DNA of 64,000 nucleotides from Rhizaria sp. SCN 62-66 (taxonomy: Eukaryota > Rhizaria, unplaced): positions 124,001-188,000 of the forward strand of contig MEDY01000011.1 in NCBI GenBank assembly GCA_001724265.1, given 5' to 3'. The stretch's first letter is position 1. Each line of letters begins with the position of its first letter. Below, piece by piece: positions 11,401 to 26,400 of this stretch. Both the position numbers and the translations under genes were made by a program. A model generated the notes under the pieces. It had not been told where the DNA came from, searched no databases, and was given only the letters and a program-made list of their open reading frames with translations.

Positions 11401-14400
11401 TCGAGGTGATGATGAATTCCCTGTCGCCATCGACGATCTACCTCCGCGCACGCTCTAATAGCACGACACCCAAAACGCTGATGATTGCGCATACGATCCA
11501 TGGCTTGCTGTGCACACCTGGCACGCGTAGCTTTAAGTTTGCTCTTGTCGATGCGCTTTCGCATGTGCGCGTGAGCAATGAAATTGAGTCGTCGATCTTC
11601 ACGGTTGGTTCGCTGCCCGTAACGGAGCCTGATACCGACCCGGCTGATGCACCTCGCACAATGTGCCACGTCTTTGCGACGGCGGCGAGCCCACGTCCGA
11701 TATCGCTGCCGGCGGAGATGCGTCCTCTGAAGATCGTTGCCGGACAGCTGTACGACATCTACTGCACAGTCACATTACCCCGCACTTGGGTGCCTGGCCA
11801 GCTGCTGTACCTTCCTCTGGGTCGCGGATGGGAACAAGTTGAGGAACGCGAAATTGCTGTGCAAAACGCAAATAGCGTTTCTGCAGCGACAGCAAACAAC
11901 TTTACCTGGCAGACTGCGGAGAATGTACCGCCGGAGCGTCGTGTGGCTGTGTGGTATTACCGCGTGTTGGCTCCGCTGCTGGATGACATCGAAGACTATG
12001 ATTTTGGCACGTTCCATAGCACTGTAGCACTGCGCAACACAGAGGTCGCACCGGCGACTGACGTACCGGATCAGAACCTGGGATTCATCTTCTCTTGGCT
12101 CGATGTGCTGTCTGTCTCGACGAGTCCTGCGAGCAACATTCCCTACGGTATCGCATGTCTCTCTCTTGAAAACTATGCGCCACCGTACACTTTTACTGGC
12201 GGTTCTTACTACCTTCGTCTGATCGTGCCTATTGAGCTGCCAATCTATTCGCTCTACGCCCAGAGCTCTTCGGTTGACTCGCAGTTCAGCAAGTTCGCCA
12301 CGATCAAACGGCGGACAGGCACCACAGGTAATGCGAATATTGGTCTTACGCAGTCGAATTCGCGACTCACTTCAACCGCGTCTGAAACAGAGATCCGCTA
12401 CTTTATTTCTGACAGCATGAATTCTAAGAACACCTACGACATCAAATTGTGTCTGTTTGATATCCAGACCGCACGGGATCTGGCGACGATGCAGCGCCTT
12501 CTGACAACTGGAGACACACCGATGACGCTGACTATAGTTAATTACTATTTTGATTTTTGGACGTGGAGTTACGTTACAGATGTCAAGACAACCTACTCTA
12601 ATTTGCGCATCGCATCTGGTCTCTCGTCGACGATGGAGCAATCAGCGAACCCGCCCCAACTAACTGTGTTACCCCACCCGGAGTCGGGTGTGATCGGCTA
12701 CCACTTAGAGCCGCATGTTGAGACTCGTTCGCGCTCTGGTGCTGCAGTGTCGATCCGGTATGGCTTTACGGCCAGCTCTATCACATCATCGACGATTGTT
12801 CTCGCGTTCATGATTCCACAATACCTGTTGACATCAACACGTGCTACCTCGGTCAAGGTTACCAACTCTGACGGTGTCTTCACCGAGGACTACCCCAGTG
12901 AAGGCGTATCAGCCGACTGCTCCAGTAGTTTCAACAACATGGTCGCCACACTGCCGCGTCGCAGTCATGACGTCAATGTCACAGCCGAGGACGCGCGCGC
13001 AGCGTATCGGCTTAGTACGAGTCCCACATCGTGCTACAGGGTCACTGTCAGTAGCACTCTTGTCAACGCCATCAAGGAACGCTCTGGCACTATCGATGTT
13101 ACTTTGTTTGCACTCAGCCAAGAGGTGCTCTCAGCCCCGCCCCGCGAAGGTACGCTTTCCATTGTTGCATTGATGCCGAGCCCGAGCACCTTTGAAGGCA
13201 AGCCGCTCTATTCCACGACGTGGGCACTGTCGTACCCGATCCAACCGCTGCCTCACGACATCACCGCCGCCGTCACGGTTATGTCCGCAGGCTCATCGCC
13301 TGTGATTGACACCGTGCGCAACGTCGCTACCACGATTATCTACCGTCTGCACCAGAATGGCGCTGTGACGCAGTGCCCGCTGACCACAGGCGAGGACTCA
13401 GCGACGCTGCAAGGTACCTACACTGAGTCCGCTTGCTCGCCGGCAGTTGATCTTGCCAACTATTTGCGTCTCACAGTCGATGTCGCTGATGGTCGCAAAC
13501 ACGAGGGTGCGCGTGGTGCTATCACGCTGTCTCCGGACGAGATGTTGCTGCTGGTCAACTTCAATAACCGCGTTGTTGTCGCGATTCGCCGCGATCCTAT
13601 TTTCGGCACATTCATTCGCGACCGTGGTAGCACTGAATCTTACGACATCTCGCCGTACCTCGAGGCCGCTGACGAAACGTTTGACGCTGGTGGCTCGCGC
13701 GCTGCGAGTCACGCCGTCGCTCCGTTCATCCTCCACGACTATACGTCGTCTTACGGGCCTAACTTCTACGTTACTGTCGTTGTTGGACTCCGCATCGTGT
13801 CGTTCCGTATGACCTATGGTGCCGCGTCGCTGTGGGTGCTGACGGACAAGCCTGTTTTGTTTGCGCACTCTGGTGCGATCAGCGTGCCTCGTGCTCTACG
13901 CCAGGAGCAGCCGACTGTTCTGCAGGCACGCAACACGCAATCGTTTGTCCTGTGTCAGCGTGCACTCTGCATCATGTACCAGCGCAATTCAACCTACTCC
14001 GTGGTTGTCCGCGCAGAGTTCACGCTTTCAGATGCACTCACTTCTGTGCCGAAAGTAACTACCAATGATCTGAGTTCAGGCACCCGCCCCGGAACCATCT
14101 CCGTGGGTCGTGCCCTGCCATGGATTCTGACAAAGGACTACGACAACAATCTTTACGTGCCTGATGACGAGCTCTATTACGCCTACGTGCTGGGTAAGCA
14201 GCGTATCGCTATCTCGCGCATTACCGGTTTGCGCACATACGCGCCCGCGTCGAGCCGTCGCATTGCGTACGTTGATGTGGTTGCGCTGCTGGGCACGGAA
14301 ACCGAAGTTCTGGGTGTGGCGGGCGTGATCCCCACCGGAGATGGCTCTGCTGTCGTCGACGTCATGACCAAGGCCACTTCATGGAGTGAGAGCAATCGCG

Positions 14401-17400
14401 TCGGTGACTTACATCGTCTCTTCTTCACGTATGCAGACACAAAGTACTCGACTACCACCACGGATTTGCCTCTTGTGTCGATTGCTGAGCGTGCTCTGCT
14501 CGCCGACGTGCCTGTGCCGGAAACGCAGTACCAGTGGGACGTGCTGCGCCCCCGTGTGTCGATGGACGGCCGCATGTACACGACGATCCGTCCTTACGTG
14601 CCTGTGGCGACCCCGGCGTCGTCTTACAACGGCCCCGTGCTGCGCGTGTACGGTCTGCGGCTGGCGTACCTTAAGAGCGAGGACCTGCTTGCGGCCGATA
14701 TGTACATGCACAAGCCGAGCACCCGTAGTAACGCAATGAAGGTTACACTTCGCCACCCGCGCCGCTTTATGGTGAAAAACACCATGACGCAACACATCGC
14801 GATGGATTACGCCGTCTGGCACGACTTACCTAATAACTCAAACCGCCCTACTGCGACTTCGATTTGCGCCTCCCGAACCAACGATAAAACGTGGTCGATG
14901 GCATCTAACAACCAGACGTCCGACGCATCCATCGTGGTTATGGACAATAACGACTATCAACAGGCGCTTGTGTGCGAGCAGACTGTTGCTTCGACGTGTT
15001 TTGATGTGCGCAGCAAGTTCCACGCCTACCCTGTGGTCTCCGTCACCAGCAACACCAACAGCAGCCTTGTCTACTTTGAGCGTGCGCTAGAGCGCACTGT
15101 GCATATGGAGGCCGCACCATCATCTCTTGTAGCAATTGCGCTCCGCAACTGTGTGCCAATTTCTGGTGCCTCATGCGATATGTTGATTGTAGTGACTATG
15201 TCCTCGCCTACCGATGTTGCTGGCCTGAGCATTGCGCCGCGCTTTGTTAATTTTGATGCTTCCTCAGCTCTCTCGCTGACGTACACTACTGAGCTTGGTA
15301 ACACCGGAACCCTTGCATGCTCTGTTCCGAACAATTTGCGTCGTGATTGCACCTTTGGAACGCGTGGGGCTGGCGTTACATTGTGGATTCCATTTGGCAC
15401 GTATACCCTCACCAACAATGGCATGAGCACTGTTGTCAAAAACTCTCGCTCGTTGCCTTTTGCGCGCCTCAGCGGAGGTGTCCAAGCCATGCGTGCACTT
15501 GCCGCGACCACTGCAGCCACGGGCGACGTTACGGGTGTGCTCAGCGGGTACAAAGTCCTCGGCTCCACCGGCACCCTTTCCACCTCGCGCGCGCTTCGCT
15601 TTGCAGGTGTCACGTCTGACTGGCGCGAGGGTGCGATGTGTGCCACCGTATGGGGTGCCAACACCACGCGCTGCATGTCCGCAAGCTTCGGTGAAAACGG
15701 TGTGAGACTGCAGTCACCTGCCGAGCTTGTGCTGGACCTGCCCACACCGCCGGCCGATGTGCAGCGCGTGTTTCTGCCCTCTGGTGACACCTTTGGCTGG
15801 AGTCAGTCTCAGCATAAGCTCTACTTCTGGCGTTATTGCGAAGAATGCACGGCTGGCAGTCCATTTTTCAACCCGCTATCTAGCACAGAACGCGTTCGTT
15901 CATTGCTTAAGGTTCGTGAGATCACACAGCCTGCCCCCATGTTCCCTGAGGGCTCGCTTATCCAGCGCTTCCACGTGCTTGCGTCAACGCATCCCGCGCG
16001 CGGTGCCTTTGTGCTGGCCATCGATCAGTTTGGCCTCACATTGCCGCTTCGTGTGGACCCTCGAGGCAACGGCTTTTCGCTTCGTACGGGCAAGGCTGGC
16101 AGCACTAACTGGTCTCCTCTTGCCTCTGGTACAGGCATCTGGAATGCCTACACTACGCAGATTGGCGGTGGCTCGCTCGGCGCGCAGATCACTGCCATTG
16201 TCGACTGGACGGACCTGACTGTGATCAGTCCCACCGTATTGACGAGCATTCTTGTTGCTTTTGAGTCAGGTGCGCTTGTTCACTACTCTGCTCCTGTACT
16301 CGGTCGCACCACCTCTGCATCTGCTTCAGCTAATCCAACCGCAGCCGATCTCGCACTGCCTATCACGCAGCGCGTCGTGCGCAAGCCTACAGGAACTGGT
16401 GCTCTTCGCGCTATCGCTGTATCGATCGAGTGGGGTCTCTTCTTCACTGCAGGTGACACAGGTGCCATTTTTTATGGATTCTTCCCGCGCAACACCAGCG
16501 CGCTTGCGGCTAGCTTTGGCGACATCTCGCTCACACGCGTAACTGATCTGCGTCTGCCGTGCAGTGTGACCAGTCTCGCCCTGAACCCGCTCGGCACTGT
16601 GCTCGTTGCAGGCTGCTCCTCTGGCTACTTGTACTCGCTACGCGTTACGCTCGCATCCTCGCCGGCTACGCCCGCTGCGCCCGTCACTGTCGCGTTTGCA
16701 TTCATCCCGCGAGACCCGACTAAGAAGCGCCTTAGCACGGTGCCTACGTTCCTGCAGAGTTATAACACGCGCTGGAGCGACCTGACACTGGTCAACAGCT
16801 ACGACCAGGCGTTCTTTGACCGCACATACACGGACGCATTTGCCCTGCGCACGCAGTGGGACACCGTGCACGACGTAGCGTTCCACTTCTTTGGTTCGCA
16901 CCTTATGGTGCTTGGCTCCAACGCTGCTGTGAACTCCGCGAGTGCGGCCTGGTCAGTGGCGACGTATCATCTCTCACACCCAATCACGGGACTACAGTAC
17001 ACTGTAGCTGACAACTCGCTGAACCAGATCACGACGTGGTCTATTCAGGCCAATATGCCGCCCGTTGTCTACTCCGATGCGCCACTCTTCTGCCGCCTCG
17101 ATTTCCCGCCCACAACTACCTTCCCGTCTTTGACGCTCACCACGACATGGACCGGTGCCACTGTTACGGGTGCCACTGCCGTTGCCGCCCCGTCAACCCT
17201 GGAGCGTTCGCAGCTTCAGTTCAAGCTGGCATTGGGCTCCGACTCCTCAATGGGCGTTTTCAAGCTTACTATTGCTGGCGTGCAAAACCCGTCTCAGCTG
17301 TACGATAATCTCGACGATATGACATTCGTGTGCCGCATTGCAGACCCGCTGGACGCGACTGCGGTCACAAATCTGGACCGCTTTAACACCGGTTTCGAAG

Positions 17401-20400
17401 TGGCGCGTGTCAGCAACGGTATTCTCGCTGGCATGCTGTTGAGCGCGGAGCTGCAGCGTGTTGATGGCACAAGCGTCGAGTCACTGCCGCACTACACCGT
17501 TGGCCGCACTGTGGAATTGCAAGTTGTTTTGTCGACGACTGCGACGTCGGACCCTATCGTGATGAAGGTTGAGGCGCTCGACCACGACTCGAATGCGCAG
17601 AATAAGTGCGTTCTTTCGGCTACGGAATCTGAGTACACGTTCGCGACCTTTGGCTCTGCCACGGACATCGAGGTCACCATAGCCGTTGGGACCAGCACAA
17701 TTAATTTCTATATCCACTGTTTGACATCGACATCTGTTGCGGGAGCCGATGGTATTAAGCTGCGGCTCAGCTCCAATTCGGCCGTTGCGCATATCGCCGA
17801 CTTTATTACCGGTGTTTTCCACGTAATGCCGTCTGTCACGCCCTCGGTGCAGTACCGTGAAGCTTTCCCCAGCACTACAGTGCATGACAATCCTGACAGC
17901 TTTCCTTCATCCGCTGATGTCAACATCATCATCAGCTGGGACTCGCCCGTGTATGACAGCAACGTTCTTATTCGCATCCTCACGAACGCACTTGATCAGT
18001 GCACGTTCCGCGACACTCTCTATACTGCGCTTCCCGAGGCCTCGACTTTCGACATCCAGATTGGCACTAGCAACTCGTACGTAAACGCAACTTTGATGCG
18101 CTACGAAGGTGTCCTGATGAATTGCGTCCAGATTAACCCGTCCGTCATTATCACCACAACGCATACGCAGGGCCTCGTCAACCTCGTTGACGGTGGTAAC
18201 CAGCGTCCTCGCGTTGTGTATGGTTCGGCTTATCTTGAAGAAGTTGCCGGTTTCGACATTCCTATCAACGCTGTGCGCCCCTTCACTGTCAACATTCGCC
18301 CGCGTGCGCAGGTTACGTCTGACTTGACCGTCCAGCTGCTGCGTAATAGTATCGCCATGACCAACACACCCTGTCGCCTCCGCACCACTGCCGCTGGCTC
18401 TGAATCCGTCGAAATCACGGTGACAGTTCCTGTGAACCAAATGCAGGTGACGGCGTACATCATATGCACGCAGTCTTTCTTCCTCCGCGAGTCCATCGAT
18501 GTACGTCTGACGTACTCTGGTGCAAGCACTGGCTTCGAGATTGTTCCCACGAATAACGTGAAGGCATACAACCCGAACTCGGTCAGCAACTTCTACAAAC
18601 TTGATGGCACTCTGATGATTTTGGCGGGGAATGAGACGACGCACAGAACATCATCTGGCACCGCCCTTGAGATTGAAAGCATCTTCAGTTACCCTATCAG
18701 CCGTGCCACCATCATGGTTTTCTTAGCGCCCGTCGCTTCATCCTGTCGCTTCTCCAAGACCGCCATCAAGTATAGCTCGATGACCACCGAGTCAATTCCA
18801 GGCTTCGCGTTCATGTCTGACGGTGTGACTCCGGCAACGGGTATCTTCTACAACCTTGAGACTGGCGCTTTGAGTGACCGCGTATACGTGGCGTGCATGG
18901 GCACGGCTGGGCCGAATCCGCTGGAACGTCAGATTCTGTCTGGTGATAATATTAAGTGGACGCAGCTTCCTAGCATTACTATCCGTCATGAGCTGCTGGT
19001 GCGCACCACCGCTGTGGGCAACCGCAACAACTACTTGTACGGCGCGCTGCAGGCGCTTGTGATGCACCCGCTCGAGTTGGTAATTTCGCCGCCTTGGGAC
19101 GGTGCACAGCCTGTTAAGGTGCTCGTGACAGGTCCTCCGGAATGCACCTTTGTCGAGGGCACTGATTTTATCAATACGATCCCGACTGAAGTGGAACTGG
19201 GCACGGTCAACCTGCAGCCCGAGTTCCTCCGCTCGATCACTCCTGGCACCAGTTCGATTGCGCTGCGTCTGTACTGCCCACTGACGAGCGTCGGCGGTGC
19301 CGTCACCTTCAACATGGTCGTCCCTGATCCCAGTGATGGCGAAACGCCAAGTGAGCAAGCCCATCGCGAGGCGTACGTCGGCTTCACTTCGCTTACCTTT
19401 AACATCAACGGATTTTACGATCTGGTGTGGTTTCATGATACACCTGACGGCGTGTCGACGGTCGTGTCTAGTTCGACTGCGCCTACCGTGCCTATTCCGG
19501 CCGGACTCATCTACAACGATGCTGTTGTGCGCATTGAAGCCACGATGCGGCCGCTGCCCGTCGTGAACAATGATCTGAATGTTGAGATCTCGCTCGTGGA
19601 TGACGATGCTCATGCGTGCCAGCTCTCGTACAGCCCCATGCAGTCCAATATCTGGTTAGAGCAGGTCTTCACCAACACGCAGTCCGTTTTCAGTGTGTAT
19701 CTGTGGTGTGAGTCACCCACATCTCAACCTATTGCAGTCCGTTTTAGCATCAAGGGAACCACGCACGGCACGTCGTACCCGGCCTTTGATTCGACGCGTC
19801 TGCAGCCTCAGGGCTCTTTTAGCCTCAAGGATCTGCCTGATACGTTTGTGACTGCGTCCCCTGTTCGCGGCTCGATCATGCTGTCAATTCACCCTAACGT
19901 GCCGCAGCAGATCCGCATAGAGCGTTCTGACTCATCCGCTGATTGCCGCTTCACCTCGGCTGACAAGATCGCAGACACTGCGAGCTACACAGCAACAGCT
20001 GTGGTGACACAGTCACAGGCGCAATTCGACGATATCAGCACGCGCATGGGTCCGATTCACTTTGCTATCTACTGCCGCCGCACTCACGTCAAGGGTCCAA
20101 TGATCCGCCTTGTCTCACCTGTTGGTAGTTACGTCACTGAGACCTTTGGACCATACCAAGTGCAGGGTCGCATGTCTATCTCGTTTACGAACCCCACCAC
20201 GCTTGTGGCGCAAAACATCACCGACACTGATGCGCACCTTAACGAAGATGGCACGGAGATGCTTCCCGGCGACACCGTGACTGTGATGGAGGACCCGTAC
20301 TTCTTGCGCGCGCCTAAGACGGATCTGCGCAGCTTTGTGCTGCAGATGGCGCCCGCACTGTCGGCGCAGACCATTGTGCGTGTATCCCTGTCCACCATCC

Positions 20401-23400
20401 GCGGCTCGTGCGGTTTCGTTGCCACCGACTCAGGCTCCACCGGCAACGGTGGCGGCAACACAGATGTCACGGATCTGTCGTCGACGTTCCAGGTTCTCTT
20501 CTATCTTGGAGACTCTCGTGTGTCTTTCTCTGTGGCGTGCCGCGAGGCTACGACTGAATTCCCCTACCTCATCGCTGAGTCTATTGCCGGTGAGCGCTAC
20601 ATCACGTCGTTGACACGACCGCTGCGCGTTCGCGGATACCTCGAGTTCGCTGACCTGACCAACATGGTCTCGCCTGTCACGGCGTGGACTGTGAAGTCCT
20701 TCTCGATCCGCCCAGTGCCGCTGCCGACAGAGGAGACCGTGATCCAGGTCACTGACGGCAGCGTGGCTGGGTCCACTAACAACTGCGTGTTCCGCCTTTA
20801 TGGTGCAACGACAGAGTATGTGGCTTCACCATTCAACTTTACGTACACTTCGACGATGGCGACGCAAGAAATTGCTCTCTACTGCCGTCGGGTTGACCAG
20901 ACGCAGGCGACAGCATTCACGCTCACAGCTCTCAACGACATTTACTTGTCGACCACATCCTGGTCCGTGAACTTGCGCGGCTCTGTGTGGATTGAGGACG
21001 CTGTCGCCAACGATGTGTTCGTTGTCGCGCCACCCACGCCTAACCCGCTCGACACAATCCGCACAGCCAAGCCGCATCATTTGCGTCTGCGCTTCCGACC
21101 CGCAGTTACGAGTCCCACGGCCTTCTCCCTGCAGTCCTCGATCCCACGCTGCCTGGTCTCGCTGACGACCACTGCCACTGCAACCTCGATCACTTTCACG
21201 GTGCCTGTCAACACTGAGACTATGGACGCATATCTCGTGTGCTCTGAGACGCAGTCCACGATGCCTGGTGTTGCGCTTACTCTACGCCCGCAGAGTGGCG
21301 CCGTCTTCTACGTTGCCTACACTACTGCGACGGCGCCGGTATACAGCACCTTCGTGCTGACTCTTCCGTCTGGTGCCCCCATCACGTCGATCCACATTCG
21401 CGAGCCCAACCGCCTGAAGCTCATCTTCGAACCCACTGCGGGGTTGCCGCTGCTTACCCAGATCCGCGTCACGGTGCCCTCCACTGTCGAGGGCAGCTGC
21501 GTCATTGCCGCCGAGCTTGTGGGTACTGTGCCTGCGGCGCCCGCAACGGAGTGGACGTCGACACGTCTCTTCAGTGCTGCGGCGGGCAGTCGCGAGCTCT
21601 ATTTTTGGGTGCGCTGCGACGACTACACTCGTGACCGCGGATTTGACACGAACAAGCTCCCCGTGTTTACTGTCACCCGTGAGAGTGGTGAACTCTTCTG
21701 GCCTCTGACCACGGCGCCTTTCGAGACGTACTATATCACGTGCCCTGTGTTTAGCGATGTTTCCAACGGCCTCATCACGACGACTGCTGGTGAGTTCGGT
21801 CCGCGCGGCTATGGCAGTGTGTTGACGTACTCATGTGATACGGGCTACAACCTGAACACGACGCAGTCCAACGCCGCGGTCCCTGCCGACTGCTCTTCTG
21901 CCACGAACGCATTCGGCTTGTCAGAGTCGACATGCCAGCAGCAGGTGCGCTGCGCGTGGGACGGCTGGGCGGCGGAGCGTATGCCCGTGTGCTCTTTGCA
22001 CGTGTGCTCTGTGATTAAGGCCCCCACGTTCGGCTCGATCACACGCACACTTGGCTACAGTGCCGGCGAGTCCACCTTTGACGCCGGCGCTGCGTTTGCC
22101 TGCTCTGTCGGTTACTATGTCGAAGGCTCGAGTAATATTACGTGCACGCGCGGTGGCTGGAGCGCCTCCGTGCCACAGTGTCTCGGTGTGGTTTGTCCTA
22201 CTCTCGAGGCGCGTGAGGGTGTTGACGTTGAATCAGTGTCCTTCACCACAACGCCGCCGCGCTACACCTCCACTGCGACCTATGTCTGCCCCAGTGGCTA
22301 CCGCGCTGTGCTTAACAACACGCGCCGCTGCCTGGCGGACGGCACGTGGGACGGCGAGGTCGGTGTGTGCACCACCAGCACGTGCACGCCGCTGCTTTAC
22401 GACAATGCGCGCATGGTGCCAATGACTTATCGCAATCAGCAAGGAACTACGCTCCCGTCGCGCGACGTGTACGACGAGACGACGACAGCAACGTACGCTT
22501 GCAAGCCGGGCTACGAGTTCAATGTAAGTAGCAGCTCGCATACTACGACTCGTACATGCATTGAGAACACGTGGATGCCCATTTATGTGCCTGTGTGCAC
22601 GTATCGCACGTGTCCCACGCTCACTCGTTCTTATGGTACCATTACACAGGATCCTACTTCACTAGCAAATAAGTTCTCGGTGAACCTCACTATGACTTGC
22701 GCGTACGGCACGCTTCCGGACCCTACGAAGGCCACTGCGATCTGGTGCAACGAGACTGCGCAGTGGAACAACGAGCTCACAACGTGTGAGCCTAAGTTCT
22801 GTGGCGCTCCGACTTCGGGCTCGTTCATGACCGTGGATGTTGCTGACGGCGTGTCTAAGTTCGGCGTCAATTACAACTCGTCCACAGCCGTCTACCGTTG
22901 CTCTGACGGTTATGATATGACGTACGCCGGTTACAGCCCCAGCGACGGCACTGGTGTTGTGTCTTACCGCACGAGCTCGCTGCAACTGCGTGCTACACGC
23001 ATTTGCTTGCCCGACGGCTGGACTCCCTCCGGGACGCCGCAGTGCAGTCTTCACGTCTGTAGTGCGCTTACTTTGCCAAGCAACGTCAAGGACATTCTTT
23101 ACACATCACCCTCTGGCCTCAACACGACGAACTCTGCCACGAACGCTGTCCGTGTGTATCTCAGTACGGCGCTGTACCGCTGCGAGACTGGCTACGAACC
23201 GCGCGACATGCTCAACACGTCGATGCCGCACACTGCACTCCGCACTTGCCGCAACATTGATATTGGATGGGACCACACTGAGCCAGTGTGCACCCCGTAC
23301 GACTGTGGTCCGGCTGATGAGATCCCGCACATGGGCTCGATCACGTACAGCTACAATCCTGTGGTGACGCCGACGCCGACGAGCTACCGCTCCAATGCGA

Positions 23401-26400
23401 TCTACACCTGCGCCGAGGGCTTCGTGATGGAGTCTGGTGCGGCCAACGCCACGCGCGTGTGTAGTGGACCTGAGCTTGGGTGGTATCCCGCCGCTCCAGT
23501 CTGTGTCGACGTCGACGAGTGCGACCCCAACGGCGGGTATTTCTTCGATTGCGCTGCGGCGTACGGCTCAAGCTCGCGGTGCATCAACACGTTTGGCTCG
23601 TTCGTCTGCACGCCGTATGTGACAAGTTCGCCCGCGCTTGAGGCCGTTGTGACGGAACAGCAGTACACGTCGTACATGCTCAACCCCGAGCTGTACCCGC
23701 TGCCGGCCACCGTCGACGCGTCCACGCGCACGATTAACCCTTCCGACGCGTCTGGCAACCAGCCCATACAGTTCTCTGTCGTGCAGGGCCGCAACCTGGC
23801 TGCGCCCTACATTAACGCCGTTATGTTCTCTAATCCCAACGTCGACGTTTTCCCTGGATTGCTCGACTTTGACTGCCGCAACGTTGTCGTCAGTGAGCAC
23901 GACACGTACCCAGACAAGATGTTCAGAGTGCAGTGTCTGCTGACGCCGGGCCAGGGCATGGACCTGTATCTCCGTCTCCAATTTTGCTATGCTGAAAGTG
24001 TGGAGGCGAGCTCCTCCATCAACTGCGAGACCTGGAACTGGAACTGGGATGGTCGGAGCATTAGCTATCCTGACATGAGCGCCAACAGCAACTACAAGCT
24101 TCGTTACCCTGCGCCGTCGTTTGTTGCTTCATCGCTTTTCTCGGTCACGTACGACTCCGGTCGTACCGACGACTACGTTATGCCTAGTGTCATGGGTGAG
24201 CAGATTGGCTTCGACATCAATAATCTCTACTTTGAGCGGCCCGGATTGCTGTCGATGTACATGGGTGAGGCCACGACGACGGATGACTACCCATACGAAT
24301 GTGAGATCGATATCGAGAAATCACTCGACCTTTCTACGGTCAACCGCACTCTCGTGTGCCGCGTCCCGGACATGGTCAACAAGGCCAACTTGCGCTTCAA
24401 ATTTGGGCTCGCCGGTCACATTTCCTACTCCACGGATCAGCTCTCCTACCCGCAGATCCCGCGTGTCGACTCAGTCACTGGCTGTGCTGAGGCCATCAAC
24501 GATGCTGATGGTGGCGTTATCATCACCTCGGGCTGCTCTACTGAAGGTACAGACTACCTGCATGTCACGGGCAACGCGTTCATTGAGCCGTTGACAGCGT
24601 TCGTACACGGTCGCCGGTGCGTCGTCGAGCAATACATTGATTCGACCAACTTTTACTGCCGCGTCCCCGTTGGCACCGGCTCAAGCTTGACGTTTATCGT
24701 CAAGGCTTCGACGCAGACCGTGCAGGTCGACAACATGCTCAGCTATGGAGCACCTACCATTGACTCGGTCGAAGGTTGCACCATGCCTGCAGCGAACTCG
24801 CGGACTGTTCTGAACTGCGCCCGTCAGGGCGGCAACGTGCTCGTGCTCCGCGGTCGCAACTTCGGTTACGACGGCGCCACAGTCTCTATCGGCGGCATCT
24901 CGTGTCTGTACGTTGAGCATGACCGGAGCAACTCGATGAACGCGTCGCTGCCGCACCGCGTTGTACGCTGCCACGTGCCGCCTGGCACCGGGCTGGACCA
25001 GCAGATTGTTATTTCACAGCGCTACGGTGCTGCGTCGACACAGCCTTTCTTCTTGTCTTACGTGCAATGCACAGTAGGTACATATGAGCGCGGCTACTCC
25101 TGCCAGGCGTGCAACCAGGGTGAATACAACAATCGTACAGGCTCGCAGGCACAATGCATGCAGTGCCCATCCGGCACACATGCGCCTGCGTTCGGTGCGA
25201 CCGAGTGTCTTGAGTGCCCCGCAGGCACGTACTCACCTTTGGGCTCGGCCACGTGCTACAAGTGCCCGCGTGGCACCTTCTCGGGTGCCAGAGCTGACCG
25301 CTGCGCGCAGTGCGTGCCGGGCACGTACGCATCGCGCGAGGGTAGCACATCTTGCGACAAGTGCGGTGAGAACGCCGAACAGACGATCGACTACGCGTAC
25401 TGCCAATGCAAGGCAGGTTACTATCAGACGCTCGGTGGCGTGTGTGCGCTGTGTGCCAAGGGTGGTGACTGTACCAAGGGTGGAATGACGGTATATAACA
25501 TCCTCTCGCTTGCGTCTTACTCGCCATCTGCGATTCAGGACTCAGTCGTCAAGGCTGTGCGCGTCACCATCGACTTGCGCTTGCCTGCAGTCACTACCGC
25601 CGAACAGGCTGCTGTGCGCACGCTTGTCATCAAGGTTCTTTTTGATGACACTGATTTGCCGCAGGAGCGCGTCGTAATTGAGTCGATTACACCGCAGATT
25701 CTGGCGTCTGATGGGTACTATGGCGCACGTGTCGTGCTGCTTGTCATGCCGTCGTTCAGTCAGAACGGACTCGTCGCGCACGATACTACCACGACAACTG
25801 CTGTGTCGGAGCCTGCCTCTTTGAACGTGTCGTTGCCGTCATTCGCGGTGCTGTCGACGTCGGGCAGGTGGGTCGTCGGAGAATCTCCTGTGGCTGACGA
25901 GATTGCGTATCTGTTAGACATCATCATGGGTCTTTTCACGCGCCCAGATCAGTCTGAAGACCCGGCCAACAATGTCACACTCTCCGTGGCTGAGACTACT
26001 CTTGGTGACGCGTACGTCGCTGAGCCCACGCTCGATGAGGCCTTCGCGCGCCGCCCTGTGTCGTCGTTCCAGGAGTGCTTCCACGAAGCATGCATGTCTG
26101 GCAGCAGCTGCAGGGCGGGCCATGGAGGTAACCTTTGCACAGTCTGTGAGCCCGGCTATGGCCGCCAGTCGACCTTCACGTGCCGCCAATGCTTCAGCAC
26201 GCCTGTCCAGGCCTTATACCTTACTGCTTCGATCGTCGCTGCGATTCTTATCTGTGCCGTGCTGGCGTGGAAGCAGATCGTCGATGGCCGTAAGTCGACC
26301 AATGAGCTGCCTGCGCCTGCCGTGCCGCTGCTGTTCAAGATCGCCGTCTCTGGCATTCAGATCTTCGCAATTGCTGCGCGCTACGATGTCTATTGGCCTG

